64,000 nucleotides of DNA, taken from contig JAQTUV010000005.1 in the NCBI GenBank assembly GCA_028707175.1, forward strand, positions 1-64,000. The letters are read 5' to 3'. Both the position numbers and the translations under genes were made by a program. Under the pieces are notes generated by a model. That model worked only from the letters and a program-made list of their open reading frames with translations. It searched no databases and was not told the origin of the DNA. The stretch comes from Sideroxydans sp. GTDB taxonomy: Bacteria > Pseudomonadota > Gammaproteobacteria > Burkholderiales > Gallionellaceae. Numbering within the stretch: the stretch's first letter is position 1; each line of letters opens with the position of its first letter. This document shows positions 1-8,476 of this stretch, one piece after another.

Positions 1-107
1 CCTAAGCAAAACTCACCCACCTCAGCACAGTCACCCACACTAATCGATTGTTTTATATATATTTTTAAGGAACTTTTTATTCTTCCTTCGTCTGCCTCAG
101 CAGCGAA
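1..107 (-). other. Probable rRNA operon leader (partial)
   Basis: Downstream of the leftward promoter, the minus strand has a short AT-rich stretch with a degenerate boxA-like motif (GTTCCTTAAAAA, about 67-78). It is followed by ACAATCGATTAGTGTGGGTG, which resembles the anti-termination leader ahead of 16S rRNA in betaproteobacteria as I remember it. No open frame is visible. The 16S gene would start to the left of the window. Confidence 0.5.
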
Positions 108-144
108 GAGGTGCGCATTATAGGGATTCAAAAGCCCACGTCAA
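108..144 (-). promoter_or_regulatory. rRNA-operon type promoter, firing leftwards
   Basis: On the minus strand there is a -35 TTGACG (139-144) and a perfect -10 TATAAT (117-122) with a 16-base spacer. A GC-rich discriminator (GCGC) follows the -10 box. The CCCTATAATGCGC context is what is known for rrn P1 promoters under stringent control. It points out of the window and away from tsaD. The assignment to an rRNA operon is inferred from the promoter and from the leader next to it; the rRNA genes themselves are not in view. Confidence 0.7.
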
Positions 145-235
145 CACTTTCGTGAAATAAATTTGAAATACTCTTCAAAAGAGCCTGCGTATTCACATTC
201 CTGACTACAATGCCCACCTCTCTGAAAGGCAACAA

Positions 236-1261
236 ATGTCATTGATAACACTTGGAATTGAGTCTTCTTGCGATGAAACTGGGATTGCCTTATTTCATTC
301 CGAGCGCGGCTTGCTAGCACACACGCTACATTCGCAAATTGCTTTGCATAATGAGTATGGTGGCGTCGTGCCCGAGCTGGCTTCACGCGATCACGTCAGG
401 CATATCCTGCCACTCATACGCTCAGCTCTGCTAAATGCAGGCTGCACACTTGATGAAATCAATGCCATTGCCTACACACAAGGCCCAGGACTATCTGGTG
501 CGCTATTAGTAGGCGCAAGCGTAGCTAACTCGCTCGCCTACACATTAGACATCCCCACCATTGGTATACACCACCTAGAGGGCCATCTGCTTTCCCCTCT
601 GTTATCCAATCCCAAACCAACCTTCCCCTTTGTTGCACTACTTGTTTCAGGCGGACACACTCAACTAATGCGCGTTGATGGTATTGGTCGCTACACATTA
701 TTAGGAGAATCAATTGATGACGCAGCGGGGGAAGCATTCGACAAGAGCGCCAAACTACTCGGCTTGGAATATCCCGGCGGGGCATTACTCGCAAAGCTAG
801 CCCTGAGCGGGAAAGCCGGGCGTTTCAAGCTGCCACGCCCAATGCTGCACAGTGGCGACCTTGACTTTAGTTTCAGTGGATTAAAAACGGCCGTTCTGAC
901 GCTAACCCAACAACATCAACTTGATGAGCAAACTCGCGCCGACATCGCTCACGCCGCGCAAGAGGCTATTGTGGATGTGTTGGCACAAAAAGCGATTACA
1001 GCCTTAGGGCAAACCGGACTAAATCAGTTGGTCATTGCAGGCGGGGTCGGGGCGAATAAGTTGTTGCGCGAACGCTTACATCACGACATCAATAAGCGTG
1101 GGGGCAGTGTGTTTTATCCGGATCTGGAATTTTGCACCGACAACGGCGCGATGATTGCCTTTGCAGGCGCGATGCGCTTACAGCATCAAGAAGCGCAGCA
1201 CGGCTATCGCTTCAACGTGAAGCCGCGCTGGGACTTACAGGAATTAAATTATACAGATTGA
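236..1261 (+). CDS. tsaD: tRNA N6-adenosine threonylcarbamoyltransferase TsaD
   Basis: TsaD transfers the threonylcarbamoyl group from threonylcarbamoyl-AMP to A37 of ANN-decoding tRNAs, working with TsaB and TsaE in the cytoplasm. The 341 residues are the usual length. The N-terminal [10 protein letters not shown] signature is present. The metal-binding HxxxH lies at residues 113-117 as HLEGH, and nucleotide-binding glycine motifs follow ([19 protein letters not shown]). The ATG at 236 follows an AAAGG ribosome-binding site at 224-228. The gene stands alone, diverging from the rRNA-type promoter. Its 3' end overlaps convergent plsY by 13 bases. Identification is very secure. Confidence 0.97.
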   Translation: MSLITLGIESSCDETGIALFHSERGLLAHTLHSQIALHNEYGGVVPELASRDHVRHILPLIRSALLNAGCTLDEINAIAYTQGPGLSGALLVGASVANSLAYTLDIPTIGIHHLEGHLLSPLLSNPKPTFPFVALLVSGGHTQLMRVDGIGRYTLLGESIDDAAGEAFDKSAKLLGLEYPGGALLAKLALSGKAGRFKLPRPMLHSGDLDFSFSGLKTAVLTLTQQHQLDEQTRADIAHAAQEAIVDVLAQKAITALGQTGLNQLVIAGGVGANKLLRERLHHDINKRGGSVFYPDLEFCTDNGAMIAFAGAMRLQHQEAQHGYRFNVKPRWDLQELNYTD

Positions 1262-1872
1262 GCTTCTTCTTTCTTTTTGCCGCCGATTTTGGATTCTTTC
1301 CCAGTCATCAGATTTTGAATATTGCTCTTATGGCGCCAAATCAGGAGCATCGACATAATTGCAGTAGCAAAAACCAGCTCGGGACGTAACTGAAACAACA
1401 TTGCATATATAGGGGCAGCAACTGCGGCGATCAAGGCAGACAACGATGAGTAGCGAAACACCAGCGCTACTAACAACCAAGTACCTAAAACAGCCAAGCC
1501 CAGCCATCCGCTTAAAGCAAGCAACACACCCAGCGCGGTTGCTACACCTTTGCCCCCCTTAAATTGCAGGAAAATCGGGAACACATGCCCTAGAAATACC
1601 GCCAAACTCACCAATGCGACCATCAACAACCCGTCGCCATCATGAGGCGCGAATTGAATGGCAAGAAACACGGCAAGCCAGCCTTTAGCCGCATCGCCCA
1701 ACAAGGTCAAAATCGCTGCCGCCTTCTTACCACTGCGTAAAACATTAGTTGCGCCGGGATTGCCCGAACCATAGGTACGCGGGTCAGCGAGGCCGAAAGC
1801 CTTACTCATCAACACCGCAAAAGAAACCGAACCCAACAAGTAGGCACATACAACAAAAACTAGGGTCATCAT
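1249..1872 (-). CDS. plsY: Glycerol-3-phosphate acyltransferase PlsY
   Basis: PlsY is an inner-membrane enzyme that acylates glycerol-3-phosphate with acyl-phosphate made by PlsX, the first step of phospholipid synthesis. The 207-residue product has about five hydrophobic segments and three family motifs: the GSGNPGATN loop, KGWLAV, and the [11 protein letters not shown] loop. The C-terminus is a lysine- and glutamate-rich cytoplasmic tail. Two consecutive ATGs occur at the start, preceded by AAGGT; either could be used. It converges on tsaD and diverges from folB across a short intergenic region. Confidence 0.96.
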   Translation of the reverse strand: MMTLVFVVCAYLLGSVSFAVLMSKAFGLADPRTYGSGNPGATNVLRSGKKAAAILTLLGDAAKGWLAVFLAIQFAPHDGDGLLMVALVSLAVFLGHVFPIFLQFKGGKGVATALGVLLALSGWLGLAVLGTWLLVALVFRYSSLSALIAAVAAPIYAMLFQLRPELVFATAIMSMLLIWRHKSNIQNLMTGKESKIGGKKKEEAQSV

Positions 1873-1951
1873 CTGGATTACCTTAAAATGCGAAAGCGCC
1901 GCATTCTACTTGAATGCCTTATTGCCACCAAACAGCCCCCTCATGCTTGAT

Positions 1952-2308
1952 ATGGACATCATTTTCATTCGCGAACTCAAAGTCGTCACCCTCATTGGAG
2001 TCTATGAAAGAGAGAAACGCGTGCCACAAACATTGCAACTCGACATCGACATCGCCTTGCCGAACAGCCGAGCCTTCCACAGCGATGACATCAGCGACGC
2101 GCTCGACTATTCTCAGGTCGCACAACACTTACAGACTATATTGAGTGAAGGTCACTTCTCTTTGTTAGAGGCGCTAACCGAGCACATCGCCCAAATTATC
2201 CTCAAAGATTTTGGCGCTCCTTGGGTGAAAGTCAGCGTTGCCAAATTGCACGCTATCCGTAACTGCAAGCAAGTAGGCATCTGCATCGAACGCGGACAGG
2301 TCGTATAA
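1952..2308 (+). CDS. folB: Dihydroneopterin aldolase FolB
   Basis: FolB cleaves 7,8-dihydroneopterin to 6-hydroxymethyl-dihydropterin and glycolaldehyde in folate synthesis. The product starting MDIIFIRELKV is 118 residues, the usual family length. IGVYEREKR and the KLHAIRNCKQVGI region match the family. The frame is open 42 bases further upstream (from 1910), but that extension is proline-rich and unlike FolB, so I chose the ATG at 1952. It is divergent from plsY, a common pairing in betaproteobacteria. Confidence 0.93.
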   Translation: MDIIFIRELKVVTLIGVYEREKRVPQTLQLDIDIALPNSRAFHSDDISDALDYSQVAQHLQTILSEGHFSLLEALTEHIAQIILKDFGAPWVKVSVAKLHAIRNCKQVGICIERGQVV

Positions 2309-2382
2309 CTCGCCAATCTATATAGGCTACTCACATTGGCAGTCTAATTACACCCAGTTACGGCACCGCCAAGAGAACTAAG

Positions 2383-3045
2383 ATGAACAGGAGATTCAGA
2401 ATGGTATTTATTAGGTTATGGCTTGTCTTTGTATTCTTTTCATTCACTTTGTCGGCCCACGCCGCCAACCGGACTACCAGCAAATATAGTTCTTATATAT
2501 CTGTGAATGCCGGCCTTTCCAACTCTGTTGGAACCTGTGCATCCTCATATTCCACCAATGCAACATGCTCTGAAAAAGATAAAGTGTATCGCTTGGGTTA
2601 CGGCTACCATTTTACGCCCAACTGGGGGCTAGAAATCAGTTACGGAGATTTCGGGCAGGCGAGAGAATGGGGAACACTTGCTGCCACCCCATCAGGAGTA
2701 CCCGGAAGCGGCCCTATCCCTTACGTAAGGACATGGGGGGCTATTGGGTGGGAGATCGCTGGCTCTGGAACATTACACATTAGTGATGCACTCTCCTTAA
2801 CTGGCAAACTCGGCGTCTTGAACTCCAATGCAGGAACGGAAATATCAGTTATCACAAGCACCAATGAAAAATGGCATGCCGTCGTTCATGAGTACAACAA
2901 TAGTGTTAGTTCAGGCTTGGGCTTGCGGTACGATTTCAACCAAGACTTCGCACTACGCCTGCAACACGAAAGTTTTGGGAAGCTGGGAACCTCATCAAAA
3001 ATCAAAGTGAGCACTACTTGGGCAGGGCTGCTGCTTAAATTTTAA
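2383..3045 (+). CDS. Small outer-membrane beta-barrel protein
   Basis: This 220-residue protein has an N-terminal signal peptide (hydrophobic core around residues 8-25, cleavage near SAHA-AN). Alternating amphipathic strands follow, with glycine- and aromatic-rich turns (YRLGYGYHF, WGLEISYGDF, SGLGLRYDF), and a C-terminal phenylalanine as in outer-membrane barrels. It resembles the OmpA-like or OmpW-like eight-stranded barrel group in length and strand pattern. Two cysteines (about 47 and 57) in an early loop could form a disulfide. A second ATG at residue 7 (2401) is an alternative start. Specific function is unknown. Confidence 0.7.
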   Translation: MNRRFRMVFIRLWLVFVFFSFTLSAHAANRTTSKYSSYISVNAGLSNSVGTCASSYSTNATCSEKDKVYRLGYGYHFTPNWGLEISYGDFGQAREWGTLAATPSGVPGSGPIPYVRTWGAIGWEIAGSGTLHISDALSLTGKLGVLNSNAGTEISVITSTNEKWHAVVHEYNNSVSSGLGLRYDFNQDFALRLQHESFGKLGTSSKIKVSTTWAGLLLKF

Positions 3046-3077
3046 TCCGCCCCCTTGTGCCACTTAAAACAAAGAGT

Positions 3078-3106
3078 TTGCCCAAGCCTCTCTTTTTATG
3101 GATAAT
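3078..3106 (+). promoter_or_regulatory. Probable rpmE promoter
   Basis: TTGCCC (3078-3083) and GATAAT (3101-3106) are separated by 17 bases and followed by a GCGC discriminator, as expected for a growth-rate regulated ribosomal protein gene. The rpmE ATG lies 67 bases downstream behind an AGGAAG ribosome-binding site. This is a sequence match only. Confidence 0.55.
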
Positions 3107-3172
3107 GCGCGCCCTTATAGGTATCCGTGCGCGTACAACCGCCGCGCCCAATTTTGAATTAGGAAGAACATC

Positions 3173-3394
3173 ATGAAAGCCAATACACATCCCGCATACG
3201 ACGACGTCGCTGTTACTTGCAGCTGCGGCAACAAATTCACCACTCGCTCCACTATCGGCAAACCAGCTCTGCACGTCGAAGTTTGCTCCGAGTGCCATCC
3301 GTTCTACACTGGTACACAGAAGATTGTTGATACGGCTGGCCGTATTGAGAAATTCAACAACAAGTACAAGACTGGCGCCAAAACTGCTGCTTAA
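3173..3394 (+). CDS. rpmE: 50S ribosomal protein L31
   Basis: L31 bridges the large and small ribosomal subunits. The 73-residue product carries the zinc-binding cysteine set of the C+ form: CSCGN near residue 16 and [10 protein letters not shown] near residue 38. The KFNNKY C-terminus also matches the family. An AGGAAG ribosome-binding site precedes the ATG, and a strong hairpin terminator follows the stop codon, so it is probably a monocistronic unit. Confidence 0.97.
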   Translation: MKANTHPAYDDVAVTCSCGNKFTTRSTIGKPALHVEVCSECHPFYTGTQKIVDTAGRIEKFNNKYKTGAKTAA

Positions 3395-3420
3395 GGATTT
3401 GCGCATAAGCATTGAGGTTA

Positions 3421-3445
3421 AAGGCAGCGTTGGCTGCCTTTTTCT
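3421..3445 (+). terminator. Rho-independent terminator after rpmE
   Basis: The stem AAGGCAGC/GCTGCCTT has a short loop and is followed by a T-rich run ending near 3450. It lies 27 bases after the rpmE stop. Confidence 0.85.
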
Positions 3446-3479
3446 TTTGCAGAATACGATTAATCGCCCATTCACATAA

Positions 3480-5123
3480 ATGTACGCCTACTACACACAA
3501 ATGAAGGAGCCGGAGATCACCACCCTTAAGGCGTGGCTGCTCTTCTTATTGTGTGGCGTTTGGGTGTTCACAGGGCTTATTGGGCATGATCCTTGGAAGC
3601 CTGATGAAGCGTACAGTTTTGGCCTCATTTATCACTATATTCAAAATGGCGACTGGCTTATTCCCACCCTCGCCGGAGATGCCTATTTAGATAAGCCCCC
3701 GCTGTATTATTGGACGGCAACACTGTTTGCCCAGCTATTCTCATCGCTACTGCCACTACATGATGGCGCACGCTTAGCATCTGGCTTTTACAGCGCGTTA
3801 ACGCTACTGTTTATTGGACTCACAGGCCGCGAGCTATTCGGCAACAATCGCGGTTGGCCAGCCGCAGTCATTCTCATCGGCTGCCTCGGCATGCTGATTC
3901 GCTCACACGAGATACTCACAGACAACGCCCTTCTGACTGGCTGCGCCATGATGTTGTATGGATACGCGCTTAGCCTACGCCGCCCGCAACTTGCAGGGCT
4001 ATTTCTAGGGCTAGGTCTGGGCATCGGTTTTATGAGCAAAGGCTTCATCGCGCCGATGCTGTTCTTCTTCATCAGCATCACACTCTTACTCTTCCGCCAC
4101 TGGCGCACGCGTAACTATTTAGTCACGCTGGGCCTCGCTTTTTTATGCGCCCTGCCTTGGCTAACCGTGTGGCCCTATCTTTTATATCAACACTCGCCTG
4201 AATTGTTCTTGGATTGGGCGTGGACTCGCAACATTGGCCGCTGGTTCGAATACGCGCAAAGCGGCCAGTACCAACAAGTGTTCTATTACATAGAAGCCCT
4301 ACCTTGGTTAGCTTGGCCCGCAGCTCCGCTTGCTGCTTGGACAATTTGGGAAGCACGCAAACGCGTGTGGAATGAGCCGGAATTCCAGCTTTTACTGGTG
4401 AGCTTCATCGTGATGTTCATCGTGTTAAGCGGTGTACGAGACATCAACGATCAAAACGCGATGCCCATGTTGCTCCCCATCGCACTACTTGCCACTGCCG
4501 CGCTCTCAACACTGCGACGCGGCGCAGCCAATGCGCTCGATTGGTTCGGCATGATGACTTTTGCTTTACTGGCGGTTGTGCTGTGGTCTGGCTGGACAGG
4601 TTTGCTTGTAAGTAACGGAGCTTGGCTAACCAAACGCTTGCAAGAACGCCAACCGAATTTCGTCCCCGTATTTGATCCTTTCACCTTCTGGATCGCCGTC
4701 GTCGTCAGCGTATTGTGGATATTTATCGTATGGCGGGTGGGGCGCTCAGTACGCCGCTCACTCATCAATTGGTCGGCAGGTATTAGCTTGATCTGGATTC
4801 TTGCCATGACGCTCTGGCTACCGTTGCTAGATGCGAGCAAGAGCTACCGCTATATGGTCGTTGATTTAAAAAACAACTTACCCAAACAGTACAAATGCAT
4901 CGCCGACGTACGCATAGGCGACAACCAACGCGCCATGCTTGAATACTTTGGCAACATCAAGCTACGTCAAAAATCCGTCAGCACCTGTGACCTCCTACTC
5001 GTACAAGGAGATCGCATCTCCAAGCCCATTGAAAACGAAGTCGGTTGGGATAAATTATGGGAAGGCGGACGTCAGGGCAAACAGGACGAACGCTTCAGGC
5101 TGTATCAACGCGTGAAACGCTAA
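3480..5123 (+). CDS. GT39-family membrane glycosyltransferase (ArnT-like)
   Basis: This 547-residue polytopic membrane protein has about 11-12 hydrophobic segments. The family signatures are in the N-terminal third: PWKPDEA, whose acidic residue corresponds to the catalytic Asp/Glu of the first periplasmic loop, and DAYLDKPPLYYW. The family moves sugars from undecaprenyl-phosphate carriers to lipid A, glycans or proteins on the periplasmic face; the substrate here is not known. The C-terminal soluble part (from about residue 440) is short. ATGs at 3480 and 3501 are both possible and neither has a clear ribosome-binding site. It converges on a second GT39 gene. Confidence 0.85.
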   Translation: MYAYYTQMKEPEITTLKAWLLFLLCGVWVFTGLIGHDPWKPDEAYSFGLIYHYIQNGDWLIPTLAGDAYLDKPPLYYWTATLFAQLFSSLLPLHDGARLASGFYSALTLLFIGLTGRELFGNNRGWPAAVILIGCLGMLIRSHEILTDNALLTGCAMMLYGYALSLRRPQLAGLFLGLGLGIGFMSKGFIAPMLFFFISITLLLFRHWRTRNYLVTLGLAFLCALPWLTVWPYLLYQHSPELFLDWAWTRNIGRWFEYAQSGQYQQVFYYIEALPWLAWPAAPLAAWTIWEARKRVWNEPEFQLLLVSFIVMFIVLSGVRDINDQNAMPMLLPIALLATAALSTLRRGAANALDWFGMMTFALLAVVLWSGWTGLLVSNGAWLTKRLQERQPNFVPVFDPFTFWIAVVVSVLWIFIVWRVGRSVRRSLINWSAGISLIWILAMTLWLPLLDASKSYRYMVVDLKNNLPKQYKCIADVRIGDNQRAMLEYFGNIKLRQKSVSTCDLLLVQGDRISKPIENEVGWDKLWEGGRQGKQDERFRLYQRVKR

Positions 5124-5148
5124 GACATCAACCTAAACTTCAACCAGC

Positions 5149-5173
5149 CCCTTCCCCCTGCAAGGGGGAAGGG
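5149..5173. terminator. Strong hairpin between convergent genes
   Basis: A perfect 11-base stem (CCCTTCCCCCT/AGGGGGAAGGG) with a 3-base loop lies between the two convergent glycosyltransferase genes. It has no T-run on either side, so it may act as a bidirectional transcription barrier or be a dispersed small palindrome. Confidence 0.5.
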
Positions 5174-5182
5174 ATGTTGCAG

Positions 5183-6853
5183 TCACTGCAATGCAGGCGT
5201 AACCCGCACCAACCTGATGTCTTCCAACAGCTCTTCACCCTTTGCCAATTTAAGCAAACGCGGTAACGTCCCAGTCTTGTGCACCACCCAATCACCTTGA
5301 GCGATCTGCTCCACCTTACCCAAGTCCACACCTAGCTCGTCGAGTTGAGCCGCACGCACCAACAGATAGTAGCTCTCTCCCTTACTCGGCAAACTCGCCA
5401 CATCACCCACTGCATAACAGGGTGACGTGTTGTACAGTGCCAACTCGCGCGACACGATCACATCCATCTGTAACACATAGATAGGCGCACTCGGCTTATC
5501 CACTAGCAACTTGTTAACGTTATATGGGATGCTCGCCGAGAGGTAAGTCACCGTCGCCATCTGCGTCAAAAACACATACAACATCGATACAGCGAACACG
5601 GGCAACACCAACAGCATATTGGTACGCAGACGCGCACGATAGACGAAGGCGTATATCGCGGTAGCAACCAACATCGCCACCACCACTGCGGTCAGCGACA
5701 TCGCACCGACGTAGAGCGCAAGACCCGCCACCATCAGCACCAGCAACAGCGTGGTAGCGATCTGTGCGATCAACAACTTGCGATGCCCTTCCATCTCAAC
5801 CAACACGTCAGCCAAATAATGGCCACAAAGAATGGCGGCGAACGGATAGATGATGACCGTGTAGTAATCGAACTGGAACTTCGTCGCACTGAACATGATG
5901 AAGGTGATGAAGAACGCCGCGCACAGATATACGAACTGCGAGCGCTCAGCGACACTTCGTACGGTGAAGTTGCGTATGCCCGAGACCATCGCCGCCACAT
6001 ACACCGCCACCCACGGCAAGAACGCCCACAAGAATGCAGCCACAAAATAATACGGCGCACCGCCCGCATCCTTGATCGGACCGGTGTTGAAGAAACGCCC
6101 GAACTGGCTATCCCACAAGAAGAACTTGATGCCCGACACCTCCGTGCGTCCGAACACCAACTTCTCTGGATGCGCATCGAATTGCAGATACAGCGCAAGC
6201 AACTCGGGCGCAGTGAACACGACACACAGACCAAGGGCTGCTAACCACTTCGCACTCCACAGCTTGTGCCACTGCTTCTGGTACATCCACATACACACTA
6301 GACCACTGGTGATAGTGATGAGCGTGAACACGCCTTTGGTCATCATCGCCACGCCGCTGAACAACGCACCCAACAACAGATACTTCAGTTTCGATGCGCC
6401 GTCGTAGCGCAACCAATAATAGGAAGCCGCCATGATGCTACCCGTAAGGAAGGTCTCCGCCTTCACCTCGGTCGAGGTGTACATCATGTGGAACGCCGAC
6501 ACATACACCAGCAGCGACAGCCATGCTGCCTCACGCCCATAGAACATACGAGCGATGCGATAAGTGTAATAGCCGCCGATCAGATGAAAGAGAAAGCCCG
6601 GCAAGATGTACGCGAATGCACTGATGCCGAACAACTTGAAGGACAGCGCCGTGATCCAGAAAGGGAAGTGCGGCTTATCCAACCACTCCTGACCATCCAA
6701 CACCAGAAACGCCCAATCGTTATGCGTCGCAATGTATTGCGACAGCGCCGCATAGGTCACCGAATCGCCTGCATTGATGATGGGCGTGACCATACCCAGC
6801 GTGTTGATACACAACACGAACAAGGTCAGCCATTTAATTTGAGTCAGATTCAT
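5183..6853 (-). CDS. Second GT39-family membrane glycosyltransferase
   Basis: From MNLTQIKW the product is 556 residues, with about 11 membrane segments and the family features: an acidic residue in the first periplasmic loop (NAGDSVTY), then WLDKPHFPFW in place of the usual DKPPxxxW. The C-terminal 120 residues form a soluble domain. A TTG at 6874, coupled to the upstream lipoprotein stop, is an alternative start; I prefer the ATG at 6853 because the segment before it has no family character. It is only distantly similar to the convergent paralogue, so it probably uses another acceptor. It appears to be in an operon with the upstream lipoprotein gene. Confidence 0.82.
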   Translation of the reverse strand: MNLTQIKWLTLFVLCINTLGMVTPIINAGDSVTYAALSQYIATHNDWAFLVLDGQEWLDKPHFPFWITALSFKLFGISAFAYILPGFLFHLIGGYYTYRIARMFYGREAAWLSLLVYVSAFHMMYTSTEVKAETFLTGSIMAASYYWLRYDGASKLKYLLLGALFSGVAMMTKGVFTLITITSGLVCMWMYQKQWHKLWSAKWLAALGLCVVFTAPELLALYLQFDAHPEKLVFGRTEVSGIKFFLWDSQFGRFFNTGPIKDAGGAPYYFVAAFLWAFLPWVAVYVAAMVSGIRNFTVRSVAERSQFVYLCAAFFITFIMFSATKFQFDYYTVIIYPFAAILCGHYLADVLVEMEGHRKLLIAQIATTLLLVLMVAGLALYVGAMSLTAVVVAMLVATAIYAFVYRARLRTNMLLVLPVFAVSMLYVFLTQMATVTYLSASIPYNVNKLLVDKPSAPIYVLQMDVIVSRELALYNTSPCYAVGDVASLPSKGESYYLLVRAAQLDELGVDLGKVEQIAQGDWVVHKTGTLPRLLKLAKGEELLEDIRLVRVTPALQ

Positions 6854-6870
6854 CGAGATGCCGCTTCTAA

Positions 6871-7416
6871 TCAACGCGGCTTGATATGAAATTTGATACC
6901 ACTCGCCACCACCTCTACCGAGGTGATATCAATGTCCGTACCCGCATAATGCATCTCATCTTCTTTGAATTGATACAAAGGATTCGAGCGCAGGTACTCA
7001 CTCAACATCATGTTCAACACCGGACGCAACGTCTCCCCCAATGCGTCCGATCCTTGTGCCACCTGCAACGTCTCCAGATTAGGATCTTGCATATATAGCG
7101 CACGCTGTGCGGGGTCGTAACGCAATGCCCCCGTCAATCCAATGCGCCCCTGCAAACCGCCCACCAATACAGAAGAAGCCGAAAAATTCGTTGCCAACGA
7201 CACCCGATTCTGCGCCGCCAAAAACCCCACCTCCGGCATCGCAATCGTCGTACTCATCAAACCATTACCCAACTGACGCTGCAAAGGAAATGACTTAGCC
7301 CACGCACGAGCGAGCTGGCTTTGCGAAACAACGTACTCCTTAGGGATCATCGTTGAGCAAGCGCTTAATAGGAATAGGGGCGCAAGTAGTAAGAAGGTGA
7401 AGGAACGAGTGAACAT
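6871..7416 (-). CDS. DUF1439 (YceB-like) lipoprotein
   Basis: The 181-residue product has a short signal peptide ending in the lipobox LLSAC (Cys20), followed by S-T, which favours sorting to the outer membrane. The rest resembles the YceB/DUF1439 family of small lipoproteins of unknown function, a fold related to lipid-binding TULIP-like proteins. The stop codon touches the beginning of the downstream glycosyltransferase frame, suggesting co-transcription. No molecular role is established. Confidence 0.75.
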   Translation of the reverse strand: MFTRSFTFLLLAPLFLLSACSTMIPKEYVVSQSQLARAWAKSFPLQRQLGNGLMSTTIAMPEVGFLAAQNRVSLATNFSASSVLVGGLQGRIGLTGALRYDPAQRALYMQDPNLETLQVAQGSDALGETLRPVLNMMLSEYLRSNPLYQFKEDEMHYAGTDIDITSVEVVASGIKFHIKPR

Positions 7417-7444
7417 TTTTACTTCCTTTTAATAAATCAACTTC

Positions 7445-7989
7445 GTCGGGGGTAGCCCGACAGCTAGTCACTTTTTCTTGCTTCGCCAAGAAAAAGTAAC
7501 CAAAAAGAAAGCGACCCTGCTGTAGCGCCCTTCGGGTTCCTTCGGTCAGTCAATAAAATTGGGCGGCTGCGCAACTCGCACGATCCGCTACGCGGCCACG
7601 TGCTCAAACAGTGCTCGCCTTCTCCCCAATTTTATCGCCCGCCCTCAGCGCTACAGAAGGGAATGAAAATCAAAAGCAAAACCCCAAACCCAGAACCCGC
7701 GAGGCGGGCAACGCCCGCCTCGCCCCAACAAAAAACTCGTGCGCGCAGCGGACACAAAACCGCTTCACCGCCTTTGAACTTCCTTCCCCTGAGCGCCGCC
7801 GAGTAGCACAGGCTGGTCAGGGGATTTCGGCGAGGACTGTCTGAGCGCGTAGCGCGAGTTCCGCAGCCGCCTGACCAGTCGAGCAACGCAGGGAACTACG
7901 AAGCAGCGGCGCACTGGGGTCGACTTTTCTTTGGTTCCTTTCTTTTGGCGAAGCAAAAGAAAGGAACTTGCTGTCGGGCTACCCCCGAC
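7445..7989. repeat. Structured inverted-repeat element, copy A
   Basis: This 545-base element is bounded by inverted repeats of about 74 bases (7445-7518 and 7916-7989) that begin GTCGGGGGTAGCCCGACAGC. Each end holds two hairpins. Inside each half there is a long stem: 7553-7563 with 7625-7635 on the left, and 7813-7821 with 7870-7878 on the right. An inner GC hairpin sits within each. The middle has a perfect 11-base palindrome, GCGAGGCGGGC and its complement (7699-7723). No credible gene lies inside; the short frames seen there are of the kind often annotated as spurious proteins in proteobacterial genomes. A related, larger copy lies at 32827-33920. Confidence 0.85.
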
Positions 7990-7996
7990 TGTTTTC

Positions 7997-8028
7997 GATG
8001 GGTATCGCTTTGCTCAACCCATCCTACG
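7997..8028. repeat. Small dispersed palindrome (REP-like)
   Basis: GATGGGT (7997-8003) and ACCCATC (8017-8023) form a hairpin and are followed by CTACG. I recall this kind of unit as dispersed in many beta- and gammaproteobacterial genomes. It abuts copy A of the inverted-repeat element and supplies the last codons and stop of the phosphatase-like gene at 8014-8469. Confidence 0.55.
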
Positions 8029-8469
8029 CTTGCTAACTTTACGTAAAGCCTCATCAATAAAACTGCCCCAAACTTCATTTGGTGTCCAAATCTCCCGCAT
8101 TGGAAATGTCGCAGTTTCATCGCTTTCAAAAAGGCACAATCTGCGATAAAGATAAATAAAAACAGAGACCCTCATGTTTTTTGCGCAATGCACCCAAACA
8201 TTACGCCCCTCAAATGCTTTAACAACACCAAAGAATTGTTCCAACTGATAAAGCTCAGGCTGCTCCCATTCCACGGGAATATGTATGTAAGCTATTCCTT
8301 GCCTAGTCACCAGTTCAGCCTCACCTGTCAAAGCATTGGATGCCGTTGGAAGTGCCAGATTGATAACTACATCAACTTCAAATGTTGATAAGTCAGCAAC
8401 ATCTTTTTTTGATAATTGCCCAGAGGTCCAAAGCCAATCAAAGACCTGATGAATATTTTCTGCGTCCAA
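8014..8469 (-). CDS. Protein tyrosine phosphatase-like protein
   Basis: This 151-residue protein resembles compact dual-specificity phosphatase-like proteins: an early WLWTSGQLS segment (as in DUF442-type phosphatases), a central VVINLALP strand, and a P-loop candidate VHCAKNMRVS at about residues 113-122. The loop reads C-x4-R rather than the classic C-x5-R, so catalysis is uncertain. The start is a TTG 8 bases after the aroC stop, so it is probably translated from the aroC transcript. Its C-terminus (KRRMG-stop) is encoded by a dispersed palindrome. The gene looks more AT-rich than aroC, hinting at recent acquisition. Confidence 0.65.
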   Translation of the reverse strand: MDAENIHQVFDWLWTSGQLSKKDVADLSTFEVDVVINLALPTASNALTGEAELVTRQGIAYIHIPVEWEQPELYQLEQFFGVVKAFEGRNVWVHCAKNMRVSVFIYLYRRLCLFESDETATFPMREIWTPNEVWGSFIDEALRKVSKRRMG

Positions 8470-8476
8470 GTGTGGA

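Noticed and set aside
3035-3475. Antisense frame (146 residues) across rpmE
   Set aside because: It covers rpmE, its promoter and terminator on the wrong strand; no family character.
7600-8129. Several short open frames in copy A of the inverted-repeat element
   Set aside because: They lie inside paired stems, on both strands, with arginine- and proline-rich compositions and no family character.
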